Source of the DNA: Williamsia sp. CHRR-6
GTDB lineage: Bacteria > Actinomycetota > Actinomycetes > Mycobacteriales > Mycobacteriaceae
Assembly (NCBI RefSeq): GCF_018474015.1
Contig: NZ_JAHCSG010000001.1
Location: 1,054,001-1,118,000, forward strand
Direction of reading: 5' to 3'
Length of the DNA stretch: 64,000 nucleotides
Below are positions 54,319 through 62,656 of the stretch, piece after piece (the first letter of the stretch is position 1; the number at the start of each line of letters is the position of its first letter). The notes below the pieces were generated by a model. It had not been told where the DNA came from and did not search any database. It saw only the letters and a list, made by a program, of their open reading frames with translations. The translations under genes and the position numbers were made by a program.

Positions 54319-55014
54319 GTGTCAGAGCTCACCAACCTTCGCACCCTGGCCCGCGCCGTCGCCGTTGTCGCCACCGGGGCCGCGCTCACCTTCGGGATGA
54401 CCGCCTGCGGCGCCGGTCAGGTCTCGCAGTCGGCCGGTCAGCAGGCCGCGGTCAACGGCACCAGCGGCAACGCAGGCAAGATCGCCCTGCGCGACGTGCA
54501 CATCATCTTCCCCGAGGCCGACGCCACCAATGCCTTCGCCTCCGGCGGGCCGTTCGAGCTGGCGTTCCTGATCTCCAACAACAGCCCCGACGAAGACGAC
54601 GCGCTGGTCTCGATCACCCTGCCCGGCGGCGGCACCGCCACCATCACCGGCAGCAAGGAACTCAAGGCCACCCGCTCGCTGCGTGCGGGCAACCCCTCCC
54701 TGCTGCTGACCACCGCGCCGGAATCTTCGGCTGCCAGCAGCCCGCAGAGCTCCACCCCGGCCACCGCCGATTCCGCAGAGGCCCCCGGCGAAACGCGCAT
54801 CGACGTGACGATCTCAGGTGCGGGCAACCAGATTCGACCCGGGCTCACCGTCCCGATGGACTTCACCTTCGCCAAGAGCGGCAAGGTGACTGTGAACGTG
54901 CCCGTCGACGCCGGCGCGACGATGGAGCGCAACGGCGGCTCCACCCTCAACCCCGGGGTCGGCGAGGAGAAGAAGGAGTCCGCCGGCGAGGGCGGTATGG
55001 AGATGGGCGGCTGA
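54319..55014 (+). CDS. LpqE-like lipoprotein
   Basis: A 231-residue lipoprotein. A GTG start leads to a signal sequence with lipobox 'FGMTAC' (Cys about 30). The mature part has beta-rich text ('ALRDVHIIFPEADATNAFAS', 'FELAFLISNNSPDEDDALVS', 'TVPMDFTFAKSGKVTVNVPV') like the copper-chaperone-type fold of the DUF461/LpqE group. A low-complexity insert (about 130-155) and a tail rich in Gly, Glu and Lys are present. Its position between carD and radA equals lpqE in M. tuberculosis. It is anchored outside the cytoplasmic membrane. Confidence 0.8.
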   Translation: MSELTNLRTLARAVAVVATGAALTFGMTACGAGQVSQSAGQQAAVNGTSGNAGKIALRDVHIIFPEADATNAFASGGPFELAFLISNNSPDEDDALVSITLPGGGTATITGSKELKATRSLRAGNPSLLLTTAPESSAASSPQSSTPATADSAEAPGETRIDVTISGAGNQIRPGLTVPMDFTFAKSGKVTVNVPVDAGATMERNGGSTLNPGVGEEKKESAGEGGMEMGG

Positions 55015-55073
55015 TCCGAGTCCGGATCACCGCAGCTCACAGCACTGTCGCACCCCAACGCTAGGGTTTGCCC

Positions 55074-56450
55074 GTGGCCAAACCCCGCGCGTCCTTCCGT
55101 TGCTCGTCTTGCGGGCACCAGTCCGCCAAATGGGTGGGTCGTTGCGGCGATTGCGGTGAATGGGGTTCGGTCTCCGAAGTGGCGGTGGCCCAGATCGGAG
55201 CCACGGCCCGCGGCGCAACCGCGGTTGCACCCTCATCCCCGGCGCTACGCATCACCGAGATCGACCCGGCGGCAGCCGCCGCATTTCCCACCGGCATCGG
55301 TGAACTCGACCGCGTGCTAGGGGCAGGCGTGGTCCCCGGATCGGTGGTGCTGCTGGCCGGTGAGCCCGGGGTGGGCAAGTCCACGCTGCTGCTCGAGGCG
55401 GCCAAGCGTTGGGCCGAGCAGGGTCGCACCGCGCTGTACGTGACCGGCGAAGAATCCGCCGCCCAGGTTCGACTGCGGGCGCAACGCACCGGCGCCGTGC
55501 ACCCCGAGGTGTACCTGGCCGCCGAAACTGACCTGGACACCGTCCTCGGTCATGCCCAACAGGTGTCTCCCACCCTGATGATCGTCGACTCGGTGCAGAC
55601 CATGATCGCCGGCGGCGCCGACGGCGTGAACGGTGGTGTGACACAAGTACGTTCGGTGACCACAGCGCTGGTGTCACTGGCCAAGAACTCCGGCATCTCG
55701 GTGATCCTGGTCGGTCACGTCACCAAAGAGGGTGCGGTGGCCGGTCCGCGATCACTGGAACACCTTGTCGACGTGGTGCTCTCGTTCGACGGGGACAAAC
55801 ACTCCTCGCTGCGGATGGTGCGCGGCATCAAGAATCGATTTGGTGCCGCCGACGAGGTCGGCTGTTTCGAGCAGCGCGGCGACGGTATCCACGAGGTGCC
55901 CGATCCGTCTGGACTGTTTCTGCACCACAGGGATTCTGACGTGCCCGGCACCGCCATCACGGTGTCGATGGACGGCAAACGTCCGATGGTCGGTGAAGTG
56001 CAGGCGTTGGTCTCAGCCACCCAGAACGGATCGCCCCGACGCGCGGTCAGCGGGCTGGACTCAGCGCGGGTGGCGATGATCCTGGCCGTGTTGGAGGGTC
56101 GACTGAACGTGAAGGTGTCACACGTGGAGGTGTACGTGGCCACCGTGGGCGGCATGAAGATCACCGAACCCGCCGCCGACCTGGCCATCGCGTTGGCGAT
56201 CGGATCGATCGTGCGTGACCGTCCGCTGCCGAGGTCCACCGTCGCCATCGGCGAGGTGGGGTTGGCCGGCGAGGTGCGGCGGGTGGCTGCGGTGGGACGC
56301 CGGGTGGCCGAGGCCAAGCGACTGGGGTTTCGACACGCCATCGTGCCCACCGGCTCCACCGATCTGCCCACGGGCATCAAGGTGACTCAGGTTTCCGACC
56401 TGCACGAAGCGGTCCGGGCCGCGCTGACCGGACCCGCCGACGGCTTCTGA
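55074..56450 (+). CDS. radA: DNA repair protein RadA
   Basis: A 458-residue RadA (Sms). GTG 55074 gives the usual N-terminus ('AKPRASFRCSSCG'). The zinc finger is 'CSSCGHQSAKWVGRCGDCGE'; Walker A 'AGEPGVGKST'; the RadA-specific 'KNRFGAADEVG'; and the C-terminal Lon-protease-like domain ('VAIGEVGLAGEVRRVAAVG') lacks a catalytic role. RadA helps branch migration in homologous recombination. Next to disA, as in M. tuberculosis and many Gram-positives. Confidence 0.95.
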   Translation: MAKPRASFRCSSCGHQSAKWVGRCGDCGEWGSVSEVAVAQIGATARGATAVAPSSPALRITEIDPAAAAAFPTGIGELDRVLGAGVVPGSVVLLAGEPGVGKSTLLLEAAKRWAEQGRTALYVTGEESAAQVRLRAQRTGAVHPEVYLAAETDLDTVLGHAQQVSPTLMIVDSVQTMIAGGADGVNGGVTQVRSVTTALVSLAKNSGISVILVGHVTKEGAVAGPRSLEHLVDVVLSFDGDKHSSLRMVRGIKNRFGAADEVGCFEQRGDGIHEVPDPSGLFLHHRDSDVPGTAITVSMDGKRPMVGEVQALVSATQNGSPRRAVSGLDSARVAMILAVLEGRLNVKVSHVEVYVATVGGMKITEPAADLAIALAIGSIVRDRPLPRSTVAIGEVGLAGEVRRVAAVGRRVAEAKRLGFRHAIVPTGSTDLPTGIKVTQVSDLHEAVRAALTGPADGF

Positions 56451-56453
56451 TCT

Positions 56454-56538
56454 CGGCACGCTCGACGGGTCATTTCGGCACAGTCGACGGGTCATTTCGG
56501 CACGGTCGACGGGTCATTTCGGCACGCTCGACGGGTCA
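56454..56538 (-). repeat. 22-bp tandem repeat after the thioesterase stop codon
   Basis: Four units, 3.9 in total, of a 22-bp sequence (unit, minus strand: TGACCCGTCGAGCGTGCCGA plus AA). The first unit on the minus strand begins with the TGA stop of the thioesterase gene (56538-56536). The units differ at one or two positions. They fill the gap to the radA stop. Confidence 0.8.
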
Positions 56539-57063
56539 GGTGCGGTCCAACCGGAAATGCGAACGTGGATCGATCAACACGAACAACGCTCTCGCCGCCG
56601 AGACCTCAGCGCCCAGCGCACTTTCACTCGCCCCACCGTCGTCGACCACTCGCGCCACCCCGGCGGTGTACACCTTGCGACCTGCTCGACCCAGCACCGC
56701 CACGTCGAATCGCACCCGGGCACCCAGTGGCACCGGCCGACTGTAGTCCACCGACAGCGCCACGGTCACCCCGATGGCCCCCGCCGCCAGCGGCACCGCC
56801 AAACCCATCGACTCGTCGAACACGCTCGCCAGGATGCCGCCGTGGATCACCCCGGGTCCGCCGAGATGTGTTGTCGCAACGGTGATCTCGACGTGCGCAT
56901 CGGCTGCCGACCCGGCCAGCACATCCAGGTGCAACCCGTTCGGCGAGTCGGGGCCACAGCCATAACAGCCCCGATTGTGGAACAACCGGGTGCCTGCGGG
57001 CGGCGCGTCGGCCGCCCGCGTCACCGGTTCCAGATCGTCGGGGACGACGAACCCGCGACTCAC
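56536..57063 (-). CDS. Hotdog-fold thioesterase (PaaI type)
   Basis: A 175-residue hotdog-fold protein. 'CYGCGPDSPNGLHLDV' and 'GGPGVIHGGILASVFDESMG' are the typical substrate-site and catalytic segments (Gly-rich loop and Asp/Glu on the long helix). Such enzymes hydrolyse acyl-CoA thioesters. The GTG start overlaps the stop of the SPFH fragment. The stop codon is the first element of a tandem repeat. Confidence 0.85.
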   Translation of the reverse strand: MSRGFVVPDDLEPVTRAADAPPAGTRLFHNRGCYGCGPDSPNGLHLDVLAGSAADAHVEITVATTHLGGPGVIHGGILASVFDESMGLAVPLAAGAIGVTVALSVDYSRPVPLGARVRFDVAVLGRAGRKVYTAGVARVVDDGGASESALGAEVSAARALFVLIDPRSHFRLDRT

Positions 57064-57269
57064 TCGGCACCGTTGAGGACCGTCTGGTCGGCCTTGGCCA
57101 CGCCACCGGCCAACGCCTGTATCACCAACGGCATCTGCTCGATCAACTGCTGGTCCAACGTAATTCGGTTGTTCGCGGCCGCCGCCTCGGACTGGATGCG
57201 CAGCGCTTCGGCCGCGGCCTGCGCCGAGATCTTGGTGGCCTGCGCCGGTGTGACGATCTGGGAGATCAA
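57060..57269 (-). pseudogene. C-terminal fragment of an SPFH/flotillin-like protein
   Basis: A 69-codon tail: 'LISQIVTPAQATKISAQAAA', then 'ALRIQSEAAAANNRITLDQQ', 'LIEQMPLVIQALAGGVAKAD'. This is the C-terminal coiled-coil and end of a flotillin/SPFH-type membrane scaffold protein. The front (SPFH domain) is missing and upstream text in the same frame is unrelated. It ends 4 bases into the thioesterase start. Confidence 0.5.
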
Positions 57270-57626
57270 TTCCTTCTCCCGCGGTTGCGCAGTTCGCCCT
57301 CGCCCCCAGACTTCTGTTCCCAGATCAGCATCGCAAGGTCGGGATCGGGACGTGATGGCCGAGCATGTGAGGGTCCTCCTGGGACGGTTGTGTGGGCAGC
57401 GTGGGGAACACCGATGGCGGCGAGGCATCGCCTGCCACAACGAAGGTACGAGACCGACGTCGGTCGCGGGAAGGGCGGGCGGAATCGAGGTGCTGTTCAT
57501 CGAGGACCTATGTGATCGCCGGGTGCGGATCATCGCGTGGCCCACGCCAGAAACCGCAGGTCTTGTCACCGGTTAGGCTGTGGGCGCGCGCGTCCGAATG
57601 CCCGTCCCGTCAGAGAGGAACTCGCG
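57270..57626. other. Gap before disA
   Basis: About 355 bases without a supported gene. The end contains GAGAGGA, the ribosome binding site of disA. The rest is probably decayed remains of the SPFH gene and the disA promoter. Confidence 0.4.
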
Positions 57627-58709
57627 ATGGCCGAGCAGGCCCACAGCGAACTGTTGCGCGAGACCATCGTGCGAGTGGCCCCGGGAACCGGCCTGCGTGA
57701 CGGGCTCGAACGCATCTTGCGCGGGCGCACCGGTGCCCTGATCGTGCTCGGTCACGACGAAGCGGTGGAACGCATCTGCGACGGCGGCTTCCACCTCGAC
57801 GTCGAGTTCGCCCCCACCCGGCTACGTGAGTTGTCGAAAATGGATGGGGCCGTGGTGCTCTCGACCGACGGCACCCGCATCGTACGAGCCAACGTGCAAC
57901 TGGTCCCCGACCCCTCCATCCCCACCGAGGAATCCGGTACCCGGCACCGCGCCGCCGAACGCACCGCCGTGCAGACCGGACATCCGGTCATCTCGGTCAG
58001 CGCGTCGATGTCGATCGTCAGTGCCTACGTCGACGGCATCCGGCACGTGGTGGAAGGCTCCGATCCCATCCTCTCGCGCGCCAACCTCGCCGTAGCCACC
58101 CTGCAGCGCTACCGAACTCGACTCGACGAGGTGAGCACGGCACTGTCGCGGGCCGAGATCGAGGACTACGTGTCGCTGCGGGATGCGATGACCGCGGTAC
58201 AACGCATGGAGATGGTGCGCCGGGTGTCGGTGGAGATCGAACAGTACGTGTTGGAGTTGGGTACCAACGGGCGACAACTCAGCCTGCAACTCGAAGAACT
58301 GGTCGGCGACAACGATGCCATGCGCGAGTTGATGATTCGCGACTACTACCCCAGCCCCGAGCCCGCCACGGCCGAAGAGGTGGCCACCGCGCTGACCGCC
58401 GTCGAGGAACTCAACGACACCGACCTGTTGGATCCGACGCTGGTGGCCGGCGCGTTCGGCTACCCCACCACCCTCGACGCCCAAGACACCACCATGAATC
58501 CGCGCGGATACCGTCTGCTGGCCCGCATCTCGGGTCTGCAGTTCGCGCACCTCGACCGGCTGGTGCACAGCTACGGCACGTTGCAGGCGTTGCTGGCGAC
58601 CAGCTCAGCCGACCTGCAGGCCATCGACGGAATCGGCGAGATCTGGGCCCGTCACATCCGAGAAGGCTTGTCCCGCTTGGCCGAGACCACCATCGAACGC
58701 TTCGACTGA
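57627..58709 (+). CDS. disA: Diadenylate cyclase DisA (DNA integrity scanning protein)
   Basis: A 360-residue DisA. ATG 57627 follows GAGAGGA. The N-terminal cyclase domain has 'DGAVVLS' (DGA motif, about 73) and '[11 protein letters not shown]' (RHR motif, about 107), which bind ATP. A helical linker follows, then a helix-hairpin-helix DNA-binding domain ('[19 protein letters not shown]'). It makes c-di-AMP and reports DNA damage. Placed after radA, as in other Mycobacteriales. Confidence 0.95.
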   Translation: MAEQAHSELLRETIVRVAPGTGLRDGLERILRGRTGALIVLGHDEAVERICDGGFHLDVEFAPTRLRELSKMDGAVVLSTDGTRIVRANVQLVPDPSIPTEESGTRHRAAERTAVQTGHPVISVSASMSIVSAYVDGIRHVVEGSDPILSRANLAVATLQRYRTRLDEVSTALSRAEIEDYVSLRDAMTAVQRMEMVRRVSVEIEQYVLELGTNGRQLSLQLEELVGDNDAMRELMIRDYYPSPEPATAEEVATALTAVEELNDTDLLDPTLVAGAFGYPTTLDAQDTTMNPRGYRLLARISGLQFAHLDRLVHSYGTLQALLATSSADLQAIDGIGEIWARHIREGLSRLAETTIERFD

Positions 58710-59519
58710 CTACGGCCGCGCCGGAGCCGCGGGCGGTGGATCGGTGACGTTGAAGGTGATGGGTGCGCTGAGGCGCTCACCGATCTGGCCGATCGCCTGG
58801 TAGGCGCCCGGCGCGACCGGCTTGCGCGGCGTCTTGCAGCCCGGGGTGCTGGTGGTGCCCGACCACACCAGGGTGTCCTTGAACTGTTGAGCTGGCTTGA
58901 GCAGCAGGTTGTTCGGGGTGTTGATGGGCGCGCAGTCGGTGGCCGACCACTGGTACCGGGTGCCGTCGAGGCTGCGCACGGTGACGTTCTGCATGTCCTT
59001 GCCCACGTTGCGGGTGCATTCGGTCAACCCGGCGTTGGTGACGACGATGGTGAACGTCGGCTTCTCGCCCACCACGTAACTGGGCTTGTCGGTGTAGAGC
59101 ACCACCGAGATGTTCTGATCCGGGCACAGACCACTCGCGGGCACCGCACCCGGCGCGGGTTGCGCGTTGGGGGCACCCGGGGCTGCCGACGTGCTGGGCG
59201 CGGCTGATGAGCCCGACCCGCCGGTCCCCGAACCGGTTGCACCCGTTCCGCTTCCGTTCGACCCGGTGCCGCCGGAGGTGCCACCGGAGTTGGTGCCACC
59301 CGAACCGGGGGCGGCCGAGTCGGCGGTGATGGACGGGTCGGCCGGTGCCGACGGACCAGACGAGGAGTTGGCGGTGTTCCGCGGTTTGTCGTCCGAACCA
59401 CTCGACGCCCACACGATGATGCCGATGGTCACCACGATCACAGCCACCACGGCACCGATGGCGATCATGCGGCGGCGCCAGTACACCTCCGGCGGCAACG
59501 GTCCCTGTGGCTCCAACAC
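58710..59519 (-). CDS. Single-pass membrane protein with Ser/Gly/Thr linker (Rv3587c-like)
   Basis: A 269-residue protein with one membrane helix near the front ('MIAIGAVVAVIVVTIGIIVW', residues 17-37), then about 90 residues of Ser/Thr/Gly/Pro, and a globular extracytoplasmic domain ('CPDQNISVVLYTDKPSYVVG', 'FTIVVTNAGLTECTRNVGKD', 'QFKDTLVW'). Two Cys pairs could form disulphides. Position between disA and carbonic anhydrase matches Rv3587c in M. tuberculosis. Function unknown. Stop is one base from the disA stop (convergent). Confidence 0.8.
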   Translation of the reverse strand: MLEPQGPLPPEVYWRRRMIAIGAVVAVIVVTIGIIVWASSGSDDKPRNTANSSSGPSAPADPSITADSAAPGSGGTNSGGTSGGTGSNGSGTGATGSGTGGSGSSAAPSTSAAPGAPNAQPAPGAVPASGLCPDQNISVVLYTDKPSYVVGEKPTFTIVVTNAGLTECTRNVGKDMQNVTVRSLDGTRYQWSATDCAPINTPNNLLLKPAQQFKDTLVWSGTTSTPGCKTPRKPVAPGAYQAIGQIGERLSAPITFNVTDPPPAAPARP

Positions 59520-59541
59520 AGTTCCAACGCTAAGCGGCCAG

Positions 59542-59571
59542 ACGCCGCCCCGGTCCCAGCCGGGGCGGCGT
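59542..59571 (-). terminator. Strong hairpin between carbonic anhydrase and membrane-protein genes
   Basis: ACGCCGCCCCGG (59542-59553) pairs perfectly with CCGGGGCGGCGT (59560-59571) around a 6-base loop. It lies downstream of the carbonic anhydrase gene and its repeats and just before the next minus-strand gene, so it may end the former's transcript. Confidence 0.65.
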
Positions 59572-59590
59572 GTCGGTCACTTTGTGGCCC

Positions 59591-59694
59591 GCGTGTTGGT
59601 CACACGGGGCTCGTGAGCGTGTGAGTCACACGGGGCCCATCAGCGTGTGAGTCACACGGGGCCCATCAGCGTGTGGCTCACACGGTGGCCGGGG
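59591..59694 (-). repeat. 26-bp tandem repeat after the carbonic anhydrase stop codon
   Basis: Four 26-bp units (59591-59616, 59617-59642, 59643-59668, 59669-59694). The two central units are identical and contain the palindrome GTGTGAGTCACAC. On the minus strand the array starts at the TGA stop of the carbonic anhydrase (59680-59678); the outermost unit overlaps its last codons. Confidence 0.8.
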
Positions 59695-60310
59695 TGTCGT
59701 CCACGTCGCCGATCGCCTCACGCAGCAACACCTTGCCCTCGGCCAGGCTGTAGGTGAGTCCCACGATGCCCAACTTGCCCGCCTCCACCGCCTCAGCGAT
59801 GGTGCGGCTGCGCTCCAGCAGGCGGGCGGCCGTCTCCTTGACGTGGCGAGCCTCGAACTCCTCGGGGGTCGAAAGTCCTTCGCTGCGGCCGGCCAGGATG
59901 CTGGGCGCCACCCGCTCGACCACATCGGTGATGTAGCCGCCGGGCAACTCCAGCTTGTCCAGCGCCTTGATGGTGGCCGACACCGCACCACAGCTGTCAT
60001 GGCCCAGGATGGCGATCAACGGGACGTTGAGCACCGCCACCGCGAACTCGATGGATCCCAGCACCGCCGAGTCGATGGTCTGCCCCGCAGTGCGCACCAC
60101 GAAGAGGTCGCCGAGCCCCTGATCGAAGATGATCTCTGCCGCCACCCGAGAGTCCGAGCAGCCGAACAGGATTGCCTTGGGGTGCTGCCCGGCGGTCAGC
60201 CGATCACGGTCGCCGATACCCTGACTCGGATGAAGGGGATCACCGGTCACGAATCGATCGTTGCCTTCGCGCATCTCGCGCCATGCCTGGGCGGGGGTTT
60301 TGTCTGCCAT
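59678..60310 (-). CDS. Beta-class carbonic anhydrase
   Basis: A 210-residue beta-carbonic anhydrase. Zinc ligands: Cys in 'FGCSDSRVAAE' (with the catalytic Asp-Arg pair), His and Cys in 'ILGHDSCGAV'. It interconverts CO2 and bicarbonate in the cytosol. Start ATG 60310 gives the expected N-terminus (MADKTPAQAWREM) and shares the CATG palindrome with the divergent mutY start; an in-frame ATG at 60319 is an alternative. Corresponds in position to Rv3588c. Confidence 0.93.
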   Translation of the reverse strand: MADKTPAQAWREMREGNDRFVTGDPLHPSQGIGDRDRLTAGQHPKAILFGCSDSRVAAEIIFDQGLGDLFVVRTAGQTIDSAVLGSIEFAVAVLNVPLIAILGHDSCGAVSATIKALDKLELPGGYITDVVERVAPSILAGRSEGLSTPEEFEARHVKETAARLLERSRTIAEAVEAGKLGIVGLTYSLAEGKVLLREAIGDVDDTPATV

Positions 60311-61217
60311 GGCTGACATTGTGCCCAACGCATATCCCGCGCACGACCGCAGCGCTTACCAACGACAGCTGTTGGCGTGGTTCGACGTCCACGAACGCGA
60401 TCTGCCATGGCGAAAGCCCGAGGTCACCGCGTGGCAGATCCTCATCAGCGAGATCATGCTGCAGCAGACCCCCGTGGTGCGGGTGATCCCCAAGTGGACC
60501 GAATGGGTGGCGCGGTGGCCGGTGCCCTCGGCCATGGCCGAGACCGGTGTCGGCGAGGTGGTGCGAGCCTGGGGCAAGCTCGGATACCCGCGGCGAGCCA
60601 TGCGGCTGCGTGAATGCGCGGTGGTGCTGGCCGAGAGGTTCGACGACGTGGTGCCCGCCGACGTCGAGACGCTGCTGACCCTGCCCGGGATCGGTGACTA
60701 CACCGCGCGCGCGGTGGCCTGCTTCGCGTTCGGGCAGTCGGTGCCGGTGGTCGACATCAACGTGCGCCGGGTGATCGCCCGATCGATCCACGGCGTCGGC
60801 GACGCCGGTAACGCGGCGAAATCCGATCTGACCGACGCCGAGCGGTTGTTGCCCGCCGAACGGGCGCGGTCCACCCGGTTCTCCGCAGCCATCATGGAGC
60901 TTGGTGCGCTGGTGTGCACAGCCAAGAACCCCAGCTGCCATGCGTGCCCGCTGTCGCACTGCCGGTGGGTGGAACTCGGTCGGCCCGCCGTGACCACCCC
61001 GAAGAAGGTGCAGAAGTTCGCCGGCACCGACCGGCAGGTGCGGGGGCTGATCCTCGATCAGCTGCGAGGCAGTGCAGAACCGGTGTCACGCAGTCGAATC
61101 GACGCCGTCTGGACCACCGACGTGGGTCAACGCGAACGCGCCCTGGACTCGTTGTTGACCGACGGGCTGGTGGAGGCGTTACCCGACGGTCGGTTCGCGC
61201 TACCCGGCGAAGCCTGA
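60309..61217 (+). CDS. mutY: A/G-specific adenine glycosylase MutY
   Basis: A 302-residue MutY. 'PWRKPEVTAWQILISEIMLQ' is the N-terminal HhH-glycosylase segment with catalytic Glu; 'LPGIGDYTARAVACFAFG' is the helix-hairpin-helix, followed by the catalytic Asp in 'VPVVDINVRR'. An iron-sulphur ligand set lies at 'CTAKNPSCHACPLSHC'. It removes adenine opposite 8-oxoguanine. The ATG at 60309 overlaps the divergent carbonic anhydrase ATG; GTG 60321 is a possible later start. The gene's stop begins a tandem repeat. Confidence 0.93.
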   Translation: MADIVPNAYPAHDRSAYQRQLLAWFDVHERDLPWRKPEVTAWQILISEIMLQQTPVVRVIPKWTEWVARWPVPSAMAETGVGEVVRAWGKLGYPRRAMRLRECAVVLAERFDDVVPADVETLLTLPGIGDYTARAVACFAFGQSVPVVDINVRRVIARSIHGVGDAGNAAKSDLTDAERLLPAERARSTRFSAAIMELGALVCTAKNPSCHACPLSHCRWVELGRPAVTTPKKVQKFAGTDRQVRGLILDQLRGSAEPVSRSRIDAVWTTDVGQRERALDSLLTDGLVEALPDGRFALPGEA

Positions 61218-61394
61218 CCCGTCGAGTGGGCGGTAAACCCCGTCGAGTGGGCGGTAATCAGCGTCCACTGGGCGGAAGTCTCAGTTACCGCCCAACCGAC
61301 GAGGGTTTCCGCCCAACCAACGCGGATTACCGCCCAACCAACGCGGATTACCGCCCAACCGACGCGGATTTCCGCCCAACCGACGGGGGTGTCA
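61215..61394. repeat. 21-bp repeats in both directions between convergent mutY and hydrolase genes
   Basis: Plus strand from the mutY stop: two units like CGTCGAGTGGGCGGTAA plus a degenerate third, up to about 61283. Then about five units in the reverse direction (CGTCGGTTGGGCGG-type when read on the minus strand), ending at the stop of the hydrolase (61394-61392). Both genes thus end in the same repeat family, and the inverted array could fold into a long hairpin. Confidence 0.8.
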
Positions 61395-62231
61395 TCGGGC
61401 TGGGGCCGATGTCAGATCGGTGCGCGAGAGGAACGCCTCCACCGCACCCCGGTAGGTGTCGGGGGCATCGTCGTGGACGAGGTGTCCGGCGTCGGACACC
61501 CGCAGATACGCTGCGCGACTGTGCATCTGCGCCATCCGCTGCATCTGACCGGGTGGGGTGACGGTGTGCTGGGCCTCCAGCAGCAGGGTGGGTGTGCCGT
61601 CGCACGCCTGCCACTGGGCCCAGAAATCTCGCCCACCCCACTCCTCGGCGATGGCCGCCCAGATCGACAGGTCACCGTGCAGTCGGCCGTCGTCGAAGGC
61701 CTCGTAGAAGTAGCGTCCGGCTACCTCACCAAACATCGCGGCGGCCTGGGCCGGTGACTGGAAACGGTCGGGCCAGCTGGCAAACCACGGCGTCCAGTCC
61801 TGCGTGGTCTGTCCCCGAAAGTCCGGCGCCATGTCCTCGACGACAAGGGCGGCAACGAGTTCGGGGTACTGCGCGGCGGTACACCACGCATGCAACCCAC
61901 CCATCGAATGTCCGATCAGCACCGCCGGACCCCGGTCGATCCAGGTGAGACATTCGGCGACGTCGGCCACAAACCGTTCGGTGGCTATCTCGTCGGCGGC
62001 GATCTCGTCGATGTCCCACGGCGTGCCGTCGGGCGACAGGGCGCCGGTGTGGAACGCGGCGTCGAAGGTGAACACCCGCCCGTAGCGACGCAGCCACGGG
62101 ATCTGGCGTCCCCACGTGCGGCCGCGACCCATCAGTCCGTGCAGCAGAACGATGGCCGGGGCGTCATCACCGCGGCTGGTGCCGTGATCGCGCAGGCCCG
62201 TTTCGGTCACGATCGATAGGATAGGAGACAT
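61392..62231 (-). CDS. Alpha/beta hydrolase
   Basis: A 279-residue alpha/beta hydrolase. 'IVLLHGLMGRGRTWG' is the oxyanion-hole segment, 'LIGHSMGGLHAW' carries the nucleophile Ser, and 'VSDAGHLVHDDAP' the catalytic His; the acid is probably the Glu in 'LLLEAQHTVT'. ATG 62231 shares a CATG palindrome with the divergent mhuD start; a GTG six codons later is an alternative. The position matches Rv3591c. Substrate unknown. Its stop starts a repeat array shared with mutY. Confidence 0.85.
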   Translation of the reverse strand: MSPILSIVTETGLRDHGTSRGDDAPAIVLLHGLMGRGRTWGRQIPWLRRYGRVFTFDAAFHTGALSPDGTPWDIDEIAADEIATERFVADVAECLTWIDRGPAVLIGHSMGGLHAWCTAAQYPELVAALVVEDMAPDFRGQTTQDWTPWFASWPDRFQSPAQAAAMFGEVAGRYFYEAFDDGRLHGDLSIWAAIAEEWGGRDFWAQWQACDGTPTLLLEAQHTVTPPGQMQRMAQMHSRAAYLRVSDAGHLVHDDAPDTYRGAVEAFLSRTDLTSAPAR

Positions 62232-62538
62232 GGCCGTGGTGAAGATCAACGCAATCAGTGTTCCCGAAGGCGCAGGCCCCGAGCTGGAGAGGCGATTCTC
62301 CAATCGTGCCCACACCGTCGACGGCACCCCCGGGTTCCTCGGTTTCCAGCTCCTTCGTCCCACCGCAGGGGAGAGCCGCTACTTCGTGGTCACGCAGTGG
62401 GAGACCGAGGAAGCGTTCCAGACGTGGTCGGCGGGGCCGTCGCGCGAGGCCCACGCCGGCGAGCGCGCCAACCCGGTGTCCTCGGGCGCTGACCTGCTCG
62501 AGTTCGAAGTCGTCCTCGACGCACGACCCAGCAACTGA
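62230..62538 (+). CDS. mhuD: Heme-degrading monooxygenase MhuD
   Basis: A 102-residue MhuD, very close to M. tuberculosis Rv3592. The residues important for heme turnover are kept at the same numbers: Asn7 ('VVKINAI'), Trp66 ('FQTW') and His75 ('REAHAG'). A ferredoxin-like dimeric fold binds heme and opens it to mycobilins, releasing iron. The ATG follows TAGGAGA. Divergent from the hydrolase, with starts on the same four bases. Confidence 0.95.
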   Translation: MAVVKINAISVPEGAGPELERRFSNRAHTVDGTPGFLGFQLLRPTAGESRYFVVTQWETEEAFQTWSAGPSREAHAGERANPVSSGADLLEFEVVLDARPSN

Positions 62539-62656
62539 CCGCCGTCTCGGCGCCGAACCGACGCGCCGAAGGAAGCTGGCCGAGCCTTCCAACATCGAGG
62601 CTGGTGGACGGTACGCACCAGGGTTACCTTGGAAGAATGCGCAATGGTTCGTCTCG

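Noticed and set aside
56454-61394. Tandem repeats taken as CRISPR arrays
   Set aside because: Units follow each other without unique spacers, are only 21-26 bp, and no cas genes are nearby.
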